Of a DNA stretch of 64,000 nucleotides, positions 54,785 to 62,629 are shown in pieces. Source of the DNA: Cyclobacteriaceae bacterium (lineage in GTDB: Bacteria > Bacteroidota > Bacteroidia > Cytophagales > Cyclobacteriaceae). The stretch's first letter is position 1; every line of letters starts with the position of its first letter. The stretch is from the NCBI GenBank assembly GCA_016787665.1, contig JAEUUC010000011.1:124001-188000 (forward strand). Direction: 5' to 3'. Both the position numbers and the translations under genes were made by a program. The notes under the pieces were generated by a model, which saw only the letters and a program-made list of their open reading frames with translations, did not search any database and was not told the origin of the DNA.

Positions 54785-54898
54785 ATGTAATTCAATTTAG
54801 CGCGCAAACTTAGCACGCCAAAAGCACTTAATCATTACGTAAGCGGTGATTTACATGCCACTTTTTTTGTAACCTTTACACTTCAAATACTCTTAGGC

Positions 54899-57328
54899 AT
54901 GAAGAACAAACTCATATTAAACATTTGGATGGTGGTTGCGCTTGTGACCTCGGCCAAAGCACAGGAAAACATCACGTACCAACGGCCGGTGGCCGCGATT
55001 GCCGACCTGGTGGAGGCTCCGCTGACCCCGGCCATTTCCATTTCGCCCGACAAAAACTGGATGGCGTTGCTGGATCGATCCGACTATCCGTCCATCGAAG
55101 AATTATCGCGGCCCGAACTACGGATTGCCGGCCTGCGCATTAACCCGGATAATTTCGGCCCCAGCCGGAACAACTTTTTCGTAGGCGTGAAGTTCAAAAA
55201 CCTGAAAGACAAAAAAGACTACGCCATAACGGGTTTACCCGCCAGCCTCCAAATCAGCCAGGCGGCCTTCTCGCCCGACAGCAAAAAGGTGGCTGTACTC
55301 AACACCACGCCCACTCAAATTGAGTTGTGGGTGATTGACCTGGCCACCCTGGCGGCAAGGAAAATCACCAATCAGAAAATCAATGCCACCATGGGCAATG
55401 CCATGAGCTGGTTGTCGGATTCGCAGACCCTGGTTTTTCTGGCCGTGGCCACAGAAGGAAAAACGATGCCGATCAAAAATCGCGTGCCGGCCGGACCTGT
55501 AATTGAGGAAAATCTTGGCAAACGTGCGCCCAACCGCACCTATCAGGATTTACTGAAGAATGCCCATGACGAAGCACTCTTTGACTATTTCACAACAGCC
55601 CAATTGATGAAAGTTTCCTTAACCGGAGGCGAATCAAAAATCGGGGCACCCGCCATCTACCTGTCGCAGAGCCCTTCACCCGATGGCCAGGCGATCTTGG
55701 CCAAGACTATTCAACGGCCGTACTCTTATATCGTACCGGCCAATGCCTTTCCGCAAAAGATAGACGTAGTTGACCTTAACGGATCGGTGATTAAGAACCT
55801 GGCCAACATCCCGCTGGCCGATAACCTGCCGCTGGGTTTTAACGCTACCATCAAGGGGCCGCGCAGCCATGCCTGGCGTGCCGATGCGCCCAATACGGTG
55901 TATTGGGTTGAAGCCCAGGATGGTGGCGACCCTAAAGTGAAAGCCGACATCCGCGACAAAGTCATGATGTCGGTTGCACCCTTCACGGCCAGTACGGAGT
56001 TAGTGTCTCTGCCGTTGCGCTACGCGGGCCTGCTGTGGGGCGATGCCAACCAGGCGTGGGTGTTTGAAAACTGGTGGACAGACCGAAAGGAACGCACGTA
56101 CATGATCAATCCCTCACAACCATCAAACAAAAAAGTATTGTTCGATCGTTCGTCCGAAGATGCCTACTCTGACCCCGGCAACCCGGTTACGAAATCAAAC
56201 GCGTTCGGGCGCCAGGTGATTCACATCAACAAAGACAATTCGGTTTTGATGACGGGTCAAGGATCATCGCCAGAGGGTGACCGCCCATTCCTCGACAAGC
56301 TGGATTTGAAAACCGGCAAGAGTACGCGTCTGTGGCGTAGTGAGGCACCTTATTTCGAGTATGTTGTCAATATGCTTGACCCGGTTAAGGGTGTGTTCAT
56401 TACCTCGCGTGAATCACTCACCGACAATCCGAACTATTTTGTTCGCACCATTGGTTCAAAAAATATCACGCAGCTTACCGCGTTTCCTCATCCCTATCCA
56501 CAAATTAAAGACGTAAAGAAACAAGTACTGAAATACAAGCGAGATGATGGAGTTGATCTGAGTGCCGATTTGTACCTGCCACCCGGCTACAAGAAAGAAG
56601 ACGGCCCGCTGCCAACCTTCTTCTGGGCTTACCCGGAAGAATTCAAATCGAAAAGTAACGCGGGACAGGTGAAGGGCTCGCCTTACACGTTTACCCGCCT
56701 CGGCTGGGGCACCCCCATTTATTGGGTCACACGCGGATATGCCATTCTTGACAATGCGTCAATTCCCATTGTGGGCGAAGGCAATCAGGAACCTAATGAC
56801 ACGTACATTCAGCAGTTGGTCGCCAGCGCAAAAGCCGCCATCGATTATGGTGCATCAATGGGAGTAGTTGACCCCAAGCGGGTAGCGGCCGGGGGCCATA
56901 GCTACGGTGCATTCATGACGGGTAATTTGTTAGCCCATTCCGATTTGTTTGCAGCCGGCATCGCCCGAAGCGGTGCGTATAACCGCACGCTCACCCCGTT
57001 TGGGTTTCAAAGTGAAGAGCGTACCTATTGGGAGGCACCCAAGGTGTACTATGATATGTCGCCTTTCAGCTTCGCTGACAAAATCAAGGAGCCCATTCTG
57101 CTGATCCATGGTGAAGCGGACAACAACACCGGCACCTTCCCGATTCAAAGCGAACGTTTCTACAACGCACTGAAAGGTCATGGTGCCACGGCTCGTTTCG
57201 TGCTGCTTCCCTTTGAAAGCCATGGATACCGCGCCAAAGAATCTGTGCTGCACATGTTGTGGGAGATGGACCAGTGGCTTGACAAGTATGTGAAGAACGC
57301 CAAACCGGTTAACGCACCCGGTCAATAA
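54899..57328 (+). CDS. S9-family serine peptidase, glutamyl endopeptidase-like (S9D)
   Basis: The 809-aa exported peptidase has a signal peptide (MKNKLILNIWMVVALVTSAKAQ), a beta-propeller of roughly 500 residues and a C-terminal alpha/beta-hydrolase domain. The catalytic triad is Ser668 in GGHSYGAFM, Asp in HGEADNNTG and His in PFESHGYRAKE. AGIARSGAYNRTLTPFGFQSE and TFPIQSERFYNAL match the S9D branch that includes chloroplast glutamyl endopeptidase and related Bacteroidota peptidases. It likely degrades peptides in the periplasm. It is monocistronic, with a strong terminator at 57352. Confidence 0.92.
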   Translation: MKNKLILNIWMVVALVTSAKAQENITYQRPVAAIADLVEAPLTPAISISPDKNWMALLDRSDYPSIEELSRPELRIAGLRINPDNFGPSRNNFFVGVKFKNLKDKKDYAITGLPASLQISQAAFSPDSKKVAVLNTTPTQIELWVIDLATLAARKITNQKINATMGNAMSWLSDSQTLVFLAVATEGKTMPIKNRVPAGPVIEENLGKRAPNRTYQDLLKNAHDEALFDYFTTAQLMKVSLTGGESKIGAPAIYLSQSPSPDGQAILAKTIQRPYSYIVPANAFPQKIDVVDLNGSVIKNLANIPLADNLPLGFNATIKGPRSHAWRADAPNTVYWVEAQDGGDPKVKADIRDKVMMSVAPFTASTELVSLPLRYAGLLWGDANQAWVFENWWTDRKERTYMINPSQPSNKKVLFDRSSEDAYSDPGNPVTKSNAFGRQVIHINKDNSVLMTGQGSSPEGDRPFLDKLDLKTGKSTRLWRSEAPYFEYVVNMLDPVKGVFITSRESLTDNPNYFVRTIGSKNITQLTAFPHPYPQIKDVKKQVLKYKRDDGVDLSADLYLPPGYKKEDGPLPTFFWAYPEEFKSKSNAGQVKGSPYTFTRLGWGTPIYWVTRGYAILDNASIPIVGEGNQEPNDTYIQQLVASAKAAIDYGASMGVVDPKRVAAGGHSYGAFMTGNLLAHSDLFAAGIARSGAYNRTLTPFGFQSEERTYWEAPKVYYDMSPFSFADKIKEPILLIHGEADNNTGTFPIQSERFYNALKGHGATARFVLLPFESHGYRAKESVLHMLWEMDQWLDKYVKNAKPVNAPGQ

Positions 57329-57351
57329 TCTTCGGTACTGGCAACCGGGCC

Positions 57352-57385
57352 AAAAAAGTCACGCCATTGAAGGCGTGACTTTTTT
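57352..57385 (+). terminator. Strong rho-independent terminator after the S9 peptidase
   Basis: AGTCACGCC (57357-57365) pairs perfectly with GGCGTGACT (57372-57380), flanked by A6 before and T6 after, with a 6-nt loop. It ends 14 nt before the ion-channel gene start at 57399. Confidence 0.9.
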
Positions 57386-57398
57386 GTTTATTTGCACC

Positions 57399-58340
57399 AT
57401 GCGCAAACTTCTGCTGATTCTTTTGCTTGCCATTGGCTACCTTCCGGCATGGGCACAACCCGATACGGTGCGAGTGGGTGCTTATATCATTAGCGTTCAT
57501 GACATCAACTTCCGCGAAAAGGAGTTTACCGTGCGCTTTTGGCTTTGGTTTCAATATTCAAATCCCGATTTCGACTTCAGCAAACAATTGGATATTCCGA
57601 ATGCCAAGTCGATTGATCCCCCGGAAGTGATTATTGATTCGCTTGACGGTAAAGCCTGGGTGATCATGAAGATGAAGTGTACGATGAAGGAGAGTTGGAG
57701 TGTGCACGACTTTCCTTTTGATAAACAGCACCTGAAGGTTCAGATCGAGAATACACTGTTTGATAACCGAAGCCTCATTTTTGTTCCCGATGTGAAGGGA
57801 AGTCAGTTCGATCGCAAGGAAGCCATTGACGGTTGGGATATCACGAATTTTTTGGTTTCGGCCGGCACCAACGATTACGAGACCGGCTTTGGCGACCCGC
57901 GTCCGGAACGCCAGGTCCAGAACTTTTCAACCTTTCAAATCGAAATGGACATCCAACGCGATGCGTGGGGACTATTTCTTAAGATTTTTCTCGGCATGTA
58001 CATCGCCTTCCTTATTGCCACCATCAGTTTCACGCCTCACCCTTCGGAAATGGAGCCTCGCTTTGGTTTGCCGGTGGGTGGTTTGTTTGCCGCGGTTGGT
58101 AACAAATACATCATTGACTCCATTCTCCCGGAATCTTCCGCCTTCACGTTGGTTGACACGCTTCACGCCCTAACGTTCATTGGCATCTTTGGCACGCTGC
58201 TGGTCTCGGCTATCGCGCTCAAACAGTACGATGCTGGCAAAAAAGAATTGAGTGAGCGAACCAACCGCAGGGGTGCACGGATTATCGTGCTGGCGTATGT
58301 CCTGCTCAACCTGATGTTCCTGGTGCTGGCGTTGTTGTGA
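57399..58340 (+). CDS. Pentameric ligand-gated ion channel homologue (Cys-loop receptor superfamily)
   Basis: The 313-aa protein has a signal peptide (MRKLLLILLLAIGYLPAWAQ). An extracellular beta-sandwich ligand-binding domain follows (about 21-188) with the superfamily signature DFPFD (104-108) continuing as KQHLKVQIEN, as in GLIC/ELIC, without the eukaryotic Cys loop. Four membrane helices follow: M1 about 191-212, M2 about 220-240 (RFGLPVGGLFAAVGNKYII), M3 about 249-270 and M4 about 292-312. The M2-M3 order and the short ILPESSAFTLVD loop align with GLIC by eye. Such channels open by proton or small-molecule binding; the ligand and ion are unknown. The ATG at 57399 precedes the signal peptide. 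It stands alone after a strong terminator. Confidence 0.87.
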   Translation: MRKLLLILLLAIGYLPAWAQPDTVRVGAYIISVHDINFREKEFTVRFWLWFQYSNPDFDFSKQLDIPNAKSIDPPEVIIDSLDGKAWVIMKMKCTMKESWSVHDFPFDKQHLKVQIENTLFDNRSLIFVPDVKGSQFDRKEAIDGWDITNFLVSAGTNDYETGFGDPRPERQVQNFSTFQIEMDIQRDAWGLFLKIFLGMYIAFLIATISFTPHPSEMEPRFGLPVGGLFAAVGNKYIIDSILPESSAFTLVDTLHALTFIGIFGTLLVSAIALKQYDAGKKELSERTNRRGARIIVLAYVLLNLMFLVLALL

Positions 58341-58341
58341 C

Positions 58342-58794
58342 CTAAACGCGGTTCTTCGTGTCAATGAGGATCGTCACAGGGCCATCGTTAACCAATGACA
58401 CTTTCATATCGGCTCCAAAAACTCCGCTGGCTACCGGCCGCTGCAGTTGGATGGCCAGTGCTTCTTTGAATTTTTCATAGACCGGGATGGCTACCTCGGG
58501 GCGGGCTGCCTTGATGTACGAGGGGCGGTTACCCTTTTTTGTACTGGCGTGTAACGTAAACTGACTCACCACTAAGATATCACCACCGGCATCTTTCACG
58601 GACACATTCATCACCCCCTGTTCGTCATTGAAGATCCGCAGGTTCACAATCCTCGCGGCAAGCCACTCGATGTCTTCCAGTCCATCGGCTTCCTCAATGC
58701 CAACGAGCACGAGCAACCCAAGGCCAATCTGTGCCTGCATACGCCCATCAATGACGACTGATGAACTGGAGACGCGCTGAACTACAGCAATCAT
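58342..58794 (-). CDS. dtd: D-aminoacyl-tRNA deacylase
   Basis: This 150-aa cytoplasmic proofreading enzyme hydrolyses D-aminoacyl-tRNAs (and Gly-tRNA(Ala)). Both chirality-selective motifs are present: SQFTLHAST and the C-terminal NDGPVTILID (Gly-cisPro). The ATG at 58794 (MIAVVQRVSSSS) is the family start and overlaps the preceding stop as ATGA. It is the last gene of a four-gene minus-strand operon and meets the ion-channel gene tail to tail with one base between stops. Confidence 0.96.
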   Translation of the reverse strand: MIAVVQRVSSSSVVIDGRMQAQIGLGLLVLVGIEEADGLEDIEWLAARIVNLRIFNDEQGVMNVSVKDAGGDILVVSQFTLHASTKKGNRPSYIKAARPEVAIPVYEKFKEALAIQLQRPVASGVFGADMKVSLVNDGPVTILIDTKNRV

Positions 58795-60032
58795 TTTTTC
58801 ACAGCCGGGAAATAGCCCAGCGGTAATGTGGTGGAAATCTTCTCGGACCAAGACCAGTAGCCTTCCAAAACAACACTTTGCGGCATTTCGTAGTAGCCAT
58901 TGTCGTAAATGTGGAGCGCATCAAAAACATGAAGCAGGGTGGTTTGTCGCAGGCGCTTTTCAGGAGGGCGACCAACAGAGGCAGTATAGCGCAGGTCTTC
59001 CCACTCGGGGAAGATAATCCGCAAACGTCCTTTAAATGTCATTTGACCGGGTGTGGCTGTCGCGTATTCCTTTCCTGACAACTGCTCGCGGGCTACACTA
59101 TCCACCTCAGCCGGAAGCCGCTGTAACCGCAAATAGTAACTCAGGCTGTCTTGTTTTTCATCAATTGAATTAACCTGGACTGTCAGCGAACCATTCTGAA
59201 TTGCCTTTGCACGAAACTGCGCGACTTTTCTTTTCAAAAAATCTTCGGGCGGCCGTTCACGATTGGGGATACGGTACACCCGAGCCACGTTGAATCCTGA
59301 CTCCACCCATTGCCCACCATGCCACGCCCGCATAAAATGAAGTAATGATCCGGTGTACACACGCTGGCGTTCGCGTTCCCACTTCCGTGCCTCCCGCTCA
59401 TTCCGGGGCGTTAGTAACTCAAAACGAGGAATACCGTAAATCAGAAATGTGCCGGCCGTGGAATTCAATTCAAACTGCTTGAGATAGTACTCAATCCGGT
59501 AACCCAATGCCTGGTTTTCGACAATGATTGGTTTTTTCGCGTGAGCCACCAGCACCCCATCTGAGGGATCAAAAAAAAGTAAAATGTCCTTTGGGTTTTG
59601 AATCGTACACGACTCGGCATATTTGGACGTCCCCAAAAAATGACGAACGAAATCGGCATAGTTTCGCTTCCAGCCCGCGGTATCAGGCTTGACCACCACT
59701 TCGCGAAGCATTTTATCTTCTGGGGTAAGCCGGATATCCATCTCCAAAACATCACGCCCGCGAAACTCAGCCGAGCTCTGATAGGTTTGGTAGCCCACCA
59801 TCGTCACCGTAAGATCGTACTTGCCCGAGGGAATACGGTTAATGACAAAGACTCCATCCTGGTTTGAACTGGTGCCGAGTGTGGTGTTGGCAAAAAAAAC
59901 AGTGGCAAAAGCTACTGGTCTTCCGGTTTCACTATCGCGAATAGTTCCGTTCAGTTGATTTTGCGCCAATAATGAAACTGGAAAACCCCAGAGGATGAAT
60001 GTCTTAAAAAGACTGAAGCTCGCTCGACTCAT
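58791..60032 (-). CDS. Exported protein with N-terminal carboxypeptidase-regulatory-like domain
   Basis: The 413-aa protein has a signal peptide (MSRASFSLFKTFILWGFPVSLLAQ). The CarboxypepD_reg-like domain (about 25-115; LNGTIRDSETGRPVAFATVFFANTTLGTSSNQDGVFVINRIPSGKYDLTVTMVGYQ) is the module also found at the N-terminus of SusC-like receptors, but no TonB plug or barrel follows. The remaining 300 residues are an unrecognised basic domain (AGWKRNYADFVRHFLG, ERERQRVYTGSLLHFMRAW) seen in other Bacteroidota proteins. Its start overlaps the upstream gene by 29 nt. Function unknown; an envelope role is inferred. Confidence 0.8.
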   Translation of the reverse strand: MSRASFSLFKTFILWGFPVSLLAQNQLNGTIRDSETGRPVAFATVFFANTTLGTSSNQDGVFVINRIPSGKYDLTVTMVGYQTYQSSAEFRGRDVLEMDIRLTPEDKMLREVVVKPDTAGWKRNYADFVRHFLGTSKYAESCTIQNPKDILLFFDPSDGVLVAHAKKPIIVENQALGYRIEYYLKQFELNSTAGTFLIYGIPRFELLTPRNEREARKWERERQRVYTGSLLHFMRAWHGGQWVESGFNVARVYRIPNRERPPEDFLKRKVAQFRAKAIQNGSLTVQVNSIDEKQDSLSYYLRLQRLPAEVDSVAREQLSGKEYATATPGQMTFKGRLRIIFPEWEDLRYTASVGRPPEKRLRQTTLLHVFDALHIYDNGYYEMPQSVVLEGYWSWSEKISTTLPLGYFPAVKK

Positions 60033-60648
60033 GGATAAAAACACCGGGGTTAGTTTGGTTTGCATAATAAACGAGGGCTCGGGCTACTTTGTTTGATTCA
60101 ATCGCCCGGTAGCGCACCGGTATCAGCCAACCCAGGTAACGGGCTACTACCTTGCCAATATCTTCACCCAATCTTGATTCTTTGCGGTTACCCAGCAACA
60201 GGGATGGCCGGACAATAACGACACGCGAGAACCCCACACGGCTAACTTCCGCCTCCACCTCTCCCTTGACCCGATTATAAAAAACAGAAGACCGTACATT
60301 GGCACCAAGTGCCGAAACCAGTAAAAAATTGGCGGCACCCCTTCTGTGGGACTCCCGGGCCAACGTAACCACAAAGTCAAAGTCAACTTGGCGAAACGCC
60401 TCTTTCGATCCGGCCTGACGCATGGTGGTACCCAGGCAGCAAAACACATCATGCGCCTGCCATTCATGCTGCGCCAGCCCATCAAAGTCTTTAACCAGCA
60501 ACGTGATCAGGCGTGAGTGTTGGAAATCCAGCGGCCTGCGGGCGATTACCATTACCTGCCGGTACCGGCTGTCACCCAGCAATAATTCCACCACCTGCCG
60601 CCCCACCAGTCCGGTGGCTCCGGCTACCAGAGCAATTTTTTCATTCAT
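60004..60648 (-). CDS. NAD(P)-binding Rossmann protein (HTATIP2-like atypical SDR)
   Basis: This 214-aa cytoplasmic protein has NAD(P)-binding motif GATGLVGRQ (residues 10-18), CCLGTTMRQAGS and the HTATIP2-like FLLVSALGANVRSSVFYNRVKGEVE segment, with the YxxxK-like pair Y-N-R-V-K. These small atypical SDRs bind NADP; their reactions in bacteria are largely unknown. It overlaps the thioredoxin-like gene upstream by 8 nt and the next gene by 29 nt, so the operon is tightly packed. Confidence 0.87.
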   Translation of the reverse strand: MNEKIALVAGATGLVGRQVVELLLGDSRYRQVMVIARRPLDFQHSRLITLLVKDFDGLAQHEWQAHDVFCCLGTTMRQAGSKEAFRQVDFDFVVTLARESHRRGAANFLLVSALGANVRSSVFYNRVKGEVEAEVSRVGFSRVVIVRPSLLLGNRKESRLGEDIGKVVARYLGWLIPVRYRAIESNKVARALVYYANQTNPGVFIHESSELQSF

Positions 60649-61243
60649 GAATTCTTCGGATTAAATCTACCCACTCGCGCTGCAGCGTCTGCGTCTTATC
60701 CCGACCATACCAGGCATGTAATTCCTTCGACCAGTCATCGTGCGGGCGCTGACTCCGTTTGCCTTCATTAACGATCTCCTGTGCAGGCCCGGGGCGGGGG
60801 CCCCACACCGCCAATTCACGTCCGGATTGAAAAAGCACGACCCGCGGAATGGACCGCGTGCCGTTAAACAAATACTGATCCATGACGGCCGGGTTTTCAT
60901 CGCGAAGCAGTAACCGAAGAGTTATTCGGGGGTTGACTTCGGCCATGCATGCAATAACCGGGAGGTTTTGTGCCGCATCGCCACACCAGCCTTCCGTAAG
61001 CGCAACCCACGTTTGGTCAACTTTTATTTCCGCGACTGCGGCACGTAAATCCTGTGAAAGATCAAGTTGTTTCTCAATGCGTTGCATCCGCTGCTGATTG
61101 AGCCGGGCATAGGAGATCATCTTTTCGCTCTGATCAGGCCCGGTGGTCTTACCTTCCTTCAACAGGCGGTCGAGCAACTGCCGGTACGCGGGGTAGGCCA
61201 ACCCCTGCCCAATGGCTACCTGTTCAATTTCGGGGCTGGTCAT
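60641..61243 (-). CDS. Thioredoxin-fold protein with WCGD in place of CxxC
   Basis: The 200-aa protein lacks a signal peptide. A helical N-terminal 80 residues precede a thioredoxin-like fold: VALTEGWCGDAAQNLPVIACMAE at about 80-102 holds the active-site position, with Cys-Gly-Asp-Ala replacing Cys-x-x-Cys, and the cis-Pro loop is SIPRVVLFQSG. With one Cys it cannot make the usual disulfide and may act as a monothiol or binding protein. Similar WCGD proteins occur in other Bacteroidota. It is the first gene of the operon ending in dtd. Confidence 0.83.
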   Translation of the reverse strand: MTSPEIEQVAIGQGLAYPAYRQLLDRLLKEGKTTGPDQSEKMISYARLNQQRMQRIEKQLDLSQDLRAAVAEIKVDQTWVALTEGWCGDAAQNLPVIACMAEVNPRITLRLLLRDENPAVMDQYLFNGTRSIPRVVLFQSGRELAVWGPRPGPAQEIVNEGKRSQRPHDDWSKELHAWYGRDKTQTLQREWVDLIRRIHE

Positions 61244-61272
61244 TACGTGTTGACAAAAAATCGTAACACTCG

Positions 61273-61794
61273 TTAGAACGTTTGCTGAATCTCCTTTTTC
61301 AGCTCGGACAAAGCATGGCCGATCGGATCAATATTCTTGCCCATGGTGCTCTCGAATATCTTTTTTGCCAGATCCAGTCCGGTAGCGTCTGCCGGTAAGG
61401 CAGCGGCAGCATCATTGATGAGTATGAACAGATCCTCTTTGGCGTTCTTCACCATGCCCCAAACATTTTCGCTCATGTACACCTGCTGCGATACGTTGTG
61501 GTTGTATTCGTTTCGCACCTCATCCAACAAGAGCTTTTGAAACTCCCGGGCTGAATACGCAGGATTATTCAACCGAATGAGCAGGTTTTGTGGAGAAATG
61601 CGCTCAAGAAAAAGCGTAATACGTTCGTACGCTTGCAGCCGCGCAGGGAGAATCGTTTCGATGGCGCGCGTGCGAACTTCGAGTTTTTTCAATTCAATTT
61701 CCTTGGCGGCCTGCGAGCGCACCACAATATAAATGGCGTACAACACTCCGGCTGCCGGGAGCACGATTTTGCTGATTTCGAGAAGATAGTTCAT
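61273..61794 (-). CDS. Membrane-anchored protein of unknown function
   Basis: The 173-aa protein has one N-terminal helix (about 9-27; ISKIVLPAAGVLYAIYIVV) and a cytoplasmic alpha-helical domain with an acidic/basic pattern (LEVRTRAIETILPARLQAYERITLFLERISPQNLL). It has no Cys and no obvious catalytic motif. It resembles conserved Bacteroidota hypotheticals that begin with the same helix and an AYERI(T)LF motif, but I cannot name the family with certainty. It lies 29 nt upstream of the thioredoxin-like gene and may be cotranscribed; it is divergent from the IscA-like gene. Confidence 0.78.
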   Translation of the reverse strand: MNYLLEISKIVLPAAGVLYAIYIVVRSQAAKEIELKKLEVRTRAIETILPARLQAYERITLFLERISPQNLLIRLNNPAYSAREFQKLLLDEVRNEYNHNVSQQVYMSENVWGMVKNAKEDLFILINDAAAALPADATGLDLAKKIFESTMGKNIDPIGHALSELKKEIQQTF

Positions 61795-61844
61795 AAAGGA
61801 ATTTGAGGAATAACCGCCCGAATTTAGATAATTTTGTAATCGTT

Positions 61845-62147
61845 ATGGGTTTTCAACCGGTTTCCATTTCACCGTCAGCCGCGCTGGAAGTTCGCAAGAT
61901 CATGCAAAACAAGAACATTCCAGCCGGCTACGCTTTGCGCATCGGGGTGAAAGGTGGCGGCTGCGGGGTTTCTCTCTTAATTGGTTTCGACCGACCGAAA
62001 CCTAACGATCAGCAATTTGAGATAGAGGGAATCCCCGTGGTGGTAGACAAGCGCCACACCATGTACGTGGTGGGCAAACAGGTAGACTTTTACGAAGGGG
62101 CCGATGCCCGGGGTTTTGTTTTCGTTAATGAGTCTGTTCATGAATGA
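61845..62147 (+). CDS. HesB/IscA-like protein lacking the C-terminal Cys pair
   Basis: The 100-aa cytoplasmic protein has the A-type carrier fold: SISPSAALEVRKIMQ, LRIGVKGGGCG with Cys40 (the first ligand position), VVVDKRHTMYVVGKQVDFYEG. Canonical IscA/ErpA/SufA proteins end with a CGCGxSF motif; here the chain ends as RGFVFVNESVHE with no Cys. Cluster binding in the usual three-Cys mode is therefore unlikely. The ATG at 61845 (MGFQPVSISPSA) fits the family better than the ATG at 61803. No isc or suf genes are near. Confidence 0.88.
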   Translation: MGFQPVSISPSAALEVRKIMQNKNIPAGYALRIGVKGGGCGVSLLIGFDRPKPNDQQFEIEGIPVVVDKRHTMYVVGKQVDFYEGADARGFVFVNESVHE

Positions 62148-62269
62148 TAGTAAGGCCTATCATTGATCAACCCTTCAGACTGCGCAAGTTTGAGAAGGCG
62201 CGACTCGAATGATGCCCAACGCCCGTGGATTGCGTCCGGTTATTTCGGCAACTTTTTCTTCAGCCGTAA

Positions 62270-62629
62270 CTAACGGCTTTGGGTAACGACTACCGAGGCC
62301 TTTTGACAAACGCCCCCTATCGGTGGATTGAACTTGGCGATTTTCACCTCCGCACGAAGCGCCATCGGGAACCGCGCCAGAATATTGGATGCAATGGAAT
62401 GTCCCACCGACTCCAATAACTTGGACGGCCGATCCATTTCGGCCTTCACTATGGCATATAAGTCCTCGTAATTAATGGTGCCTTCCAAATCATCACGAAA
62501 CGCTTGCTCGCTGAATTGGGTCTCCACCCGCACGTCTACGCTGAATTTATTTCCGGAGGATCGCTCGTGCGGATAAACGCCATGATAGGCGTGAAACTCA
62601 AGGCCCTCGAGGGCAACCTCACCTTTCAT
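62270..62629 (-). CDS. folB: Dihydroneopterin aldolase
   Basis: This 119-aa cytoplasmic enzyme cleaves 7,8-dihydroneopterin to 6-hydroxymethyl-dihydropterin and glycolaldehyde in folate synthesis. Family features are LEGLEFHAYHGVYPHER, TINYEDLYAIVKAEM, LLESVGHSIASNIL and the catalytic Lys region VKIAKFNPPIGG. Its ATG overlaps the stop of the DivIVA-domain gene as ATGA. The 122-nt region between its stop and the IscA-like gene contains a perfect 7-bp hairpin (62144-62163) and nothing else recognised. Confidence 0.94.
   Translation of the reverse strand: MKGEVALEGLEFHAYHGVYPHERSSGNKFSVDVRVETQFSEQAFRDDLEGTINYEDLYAIVKAEMDRPSKLLESVGHSIASNILARFPMALRAEVKIAKFNPPIGGVCQKASVVVTQSR

Noticed and set aside
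54834..54841. TTACGTAA palindrome upstream of the S9 peptidase
   Set aside because: Eight-base palindromes of this kind occur often by chance and there is no second element.
62144..62163. Hairpin ATGATAG / CTATCAT overlapping the stop of the IscA-like gene
   Set aside because: It is a perfect 7-bp stem but A/T-rich and without a U-tract, so it was not called a terminator.
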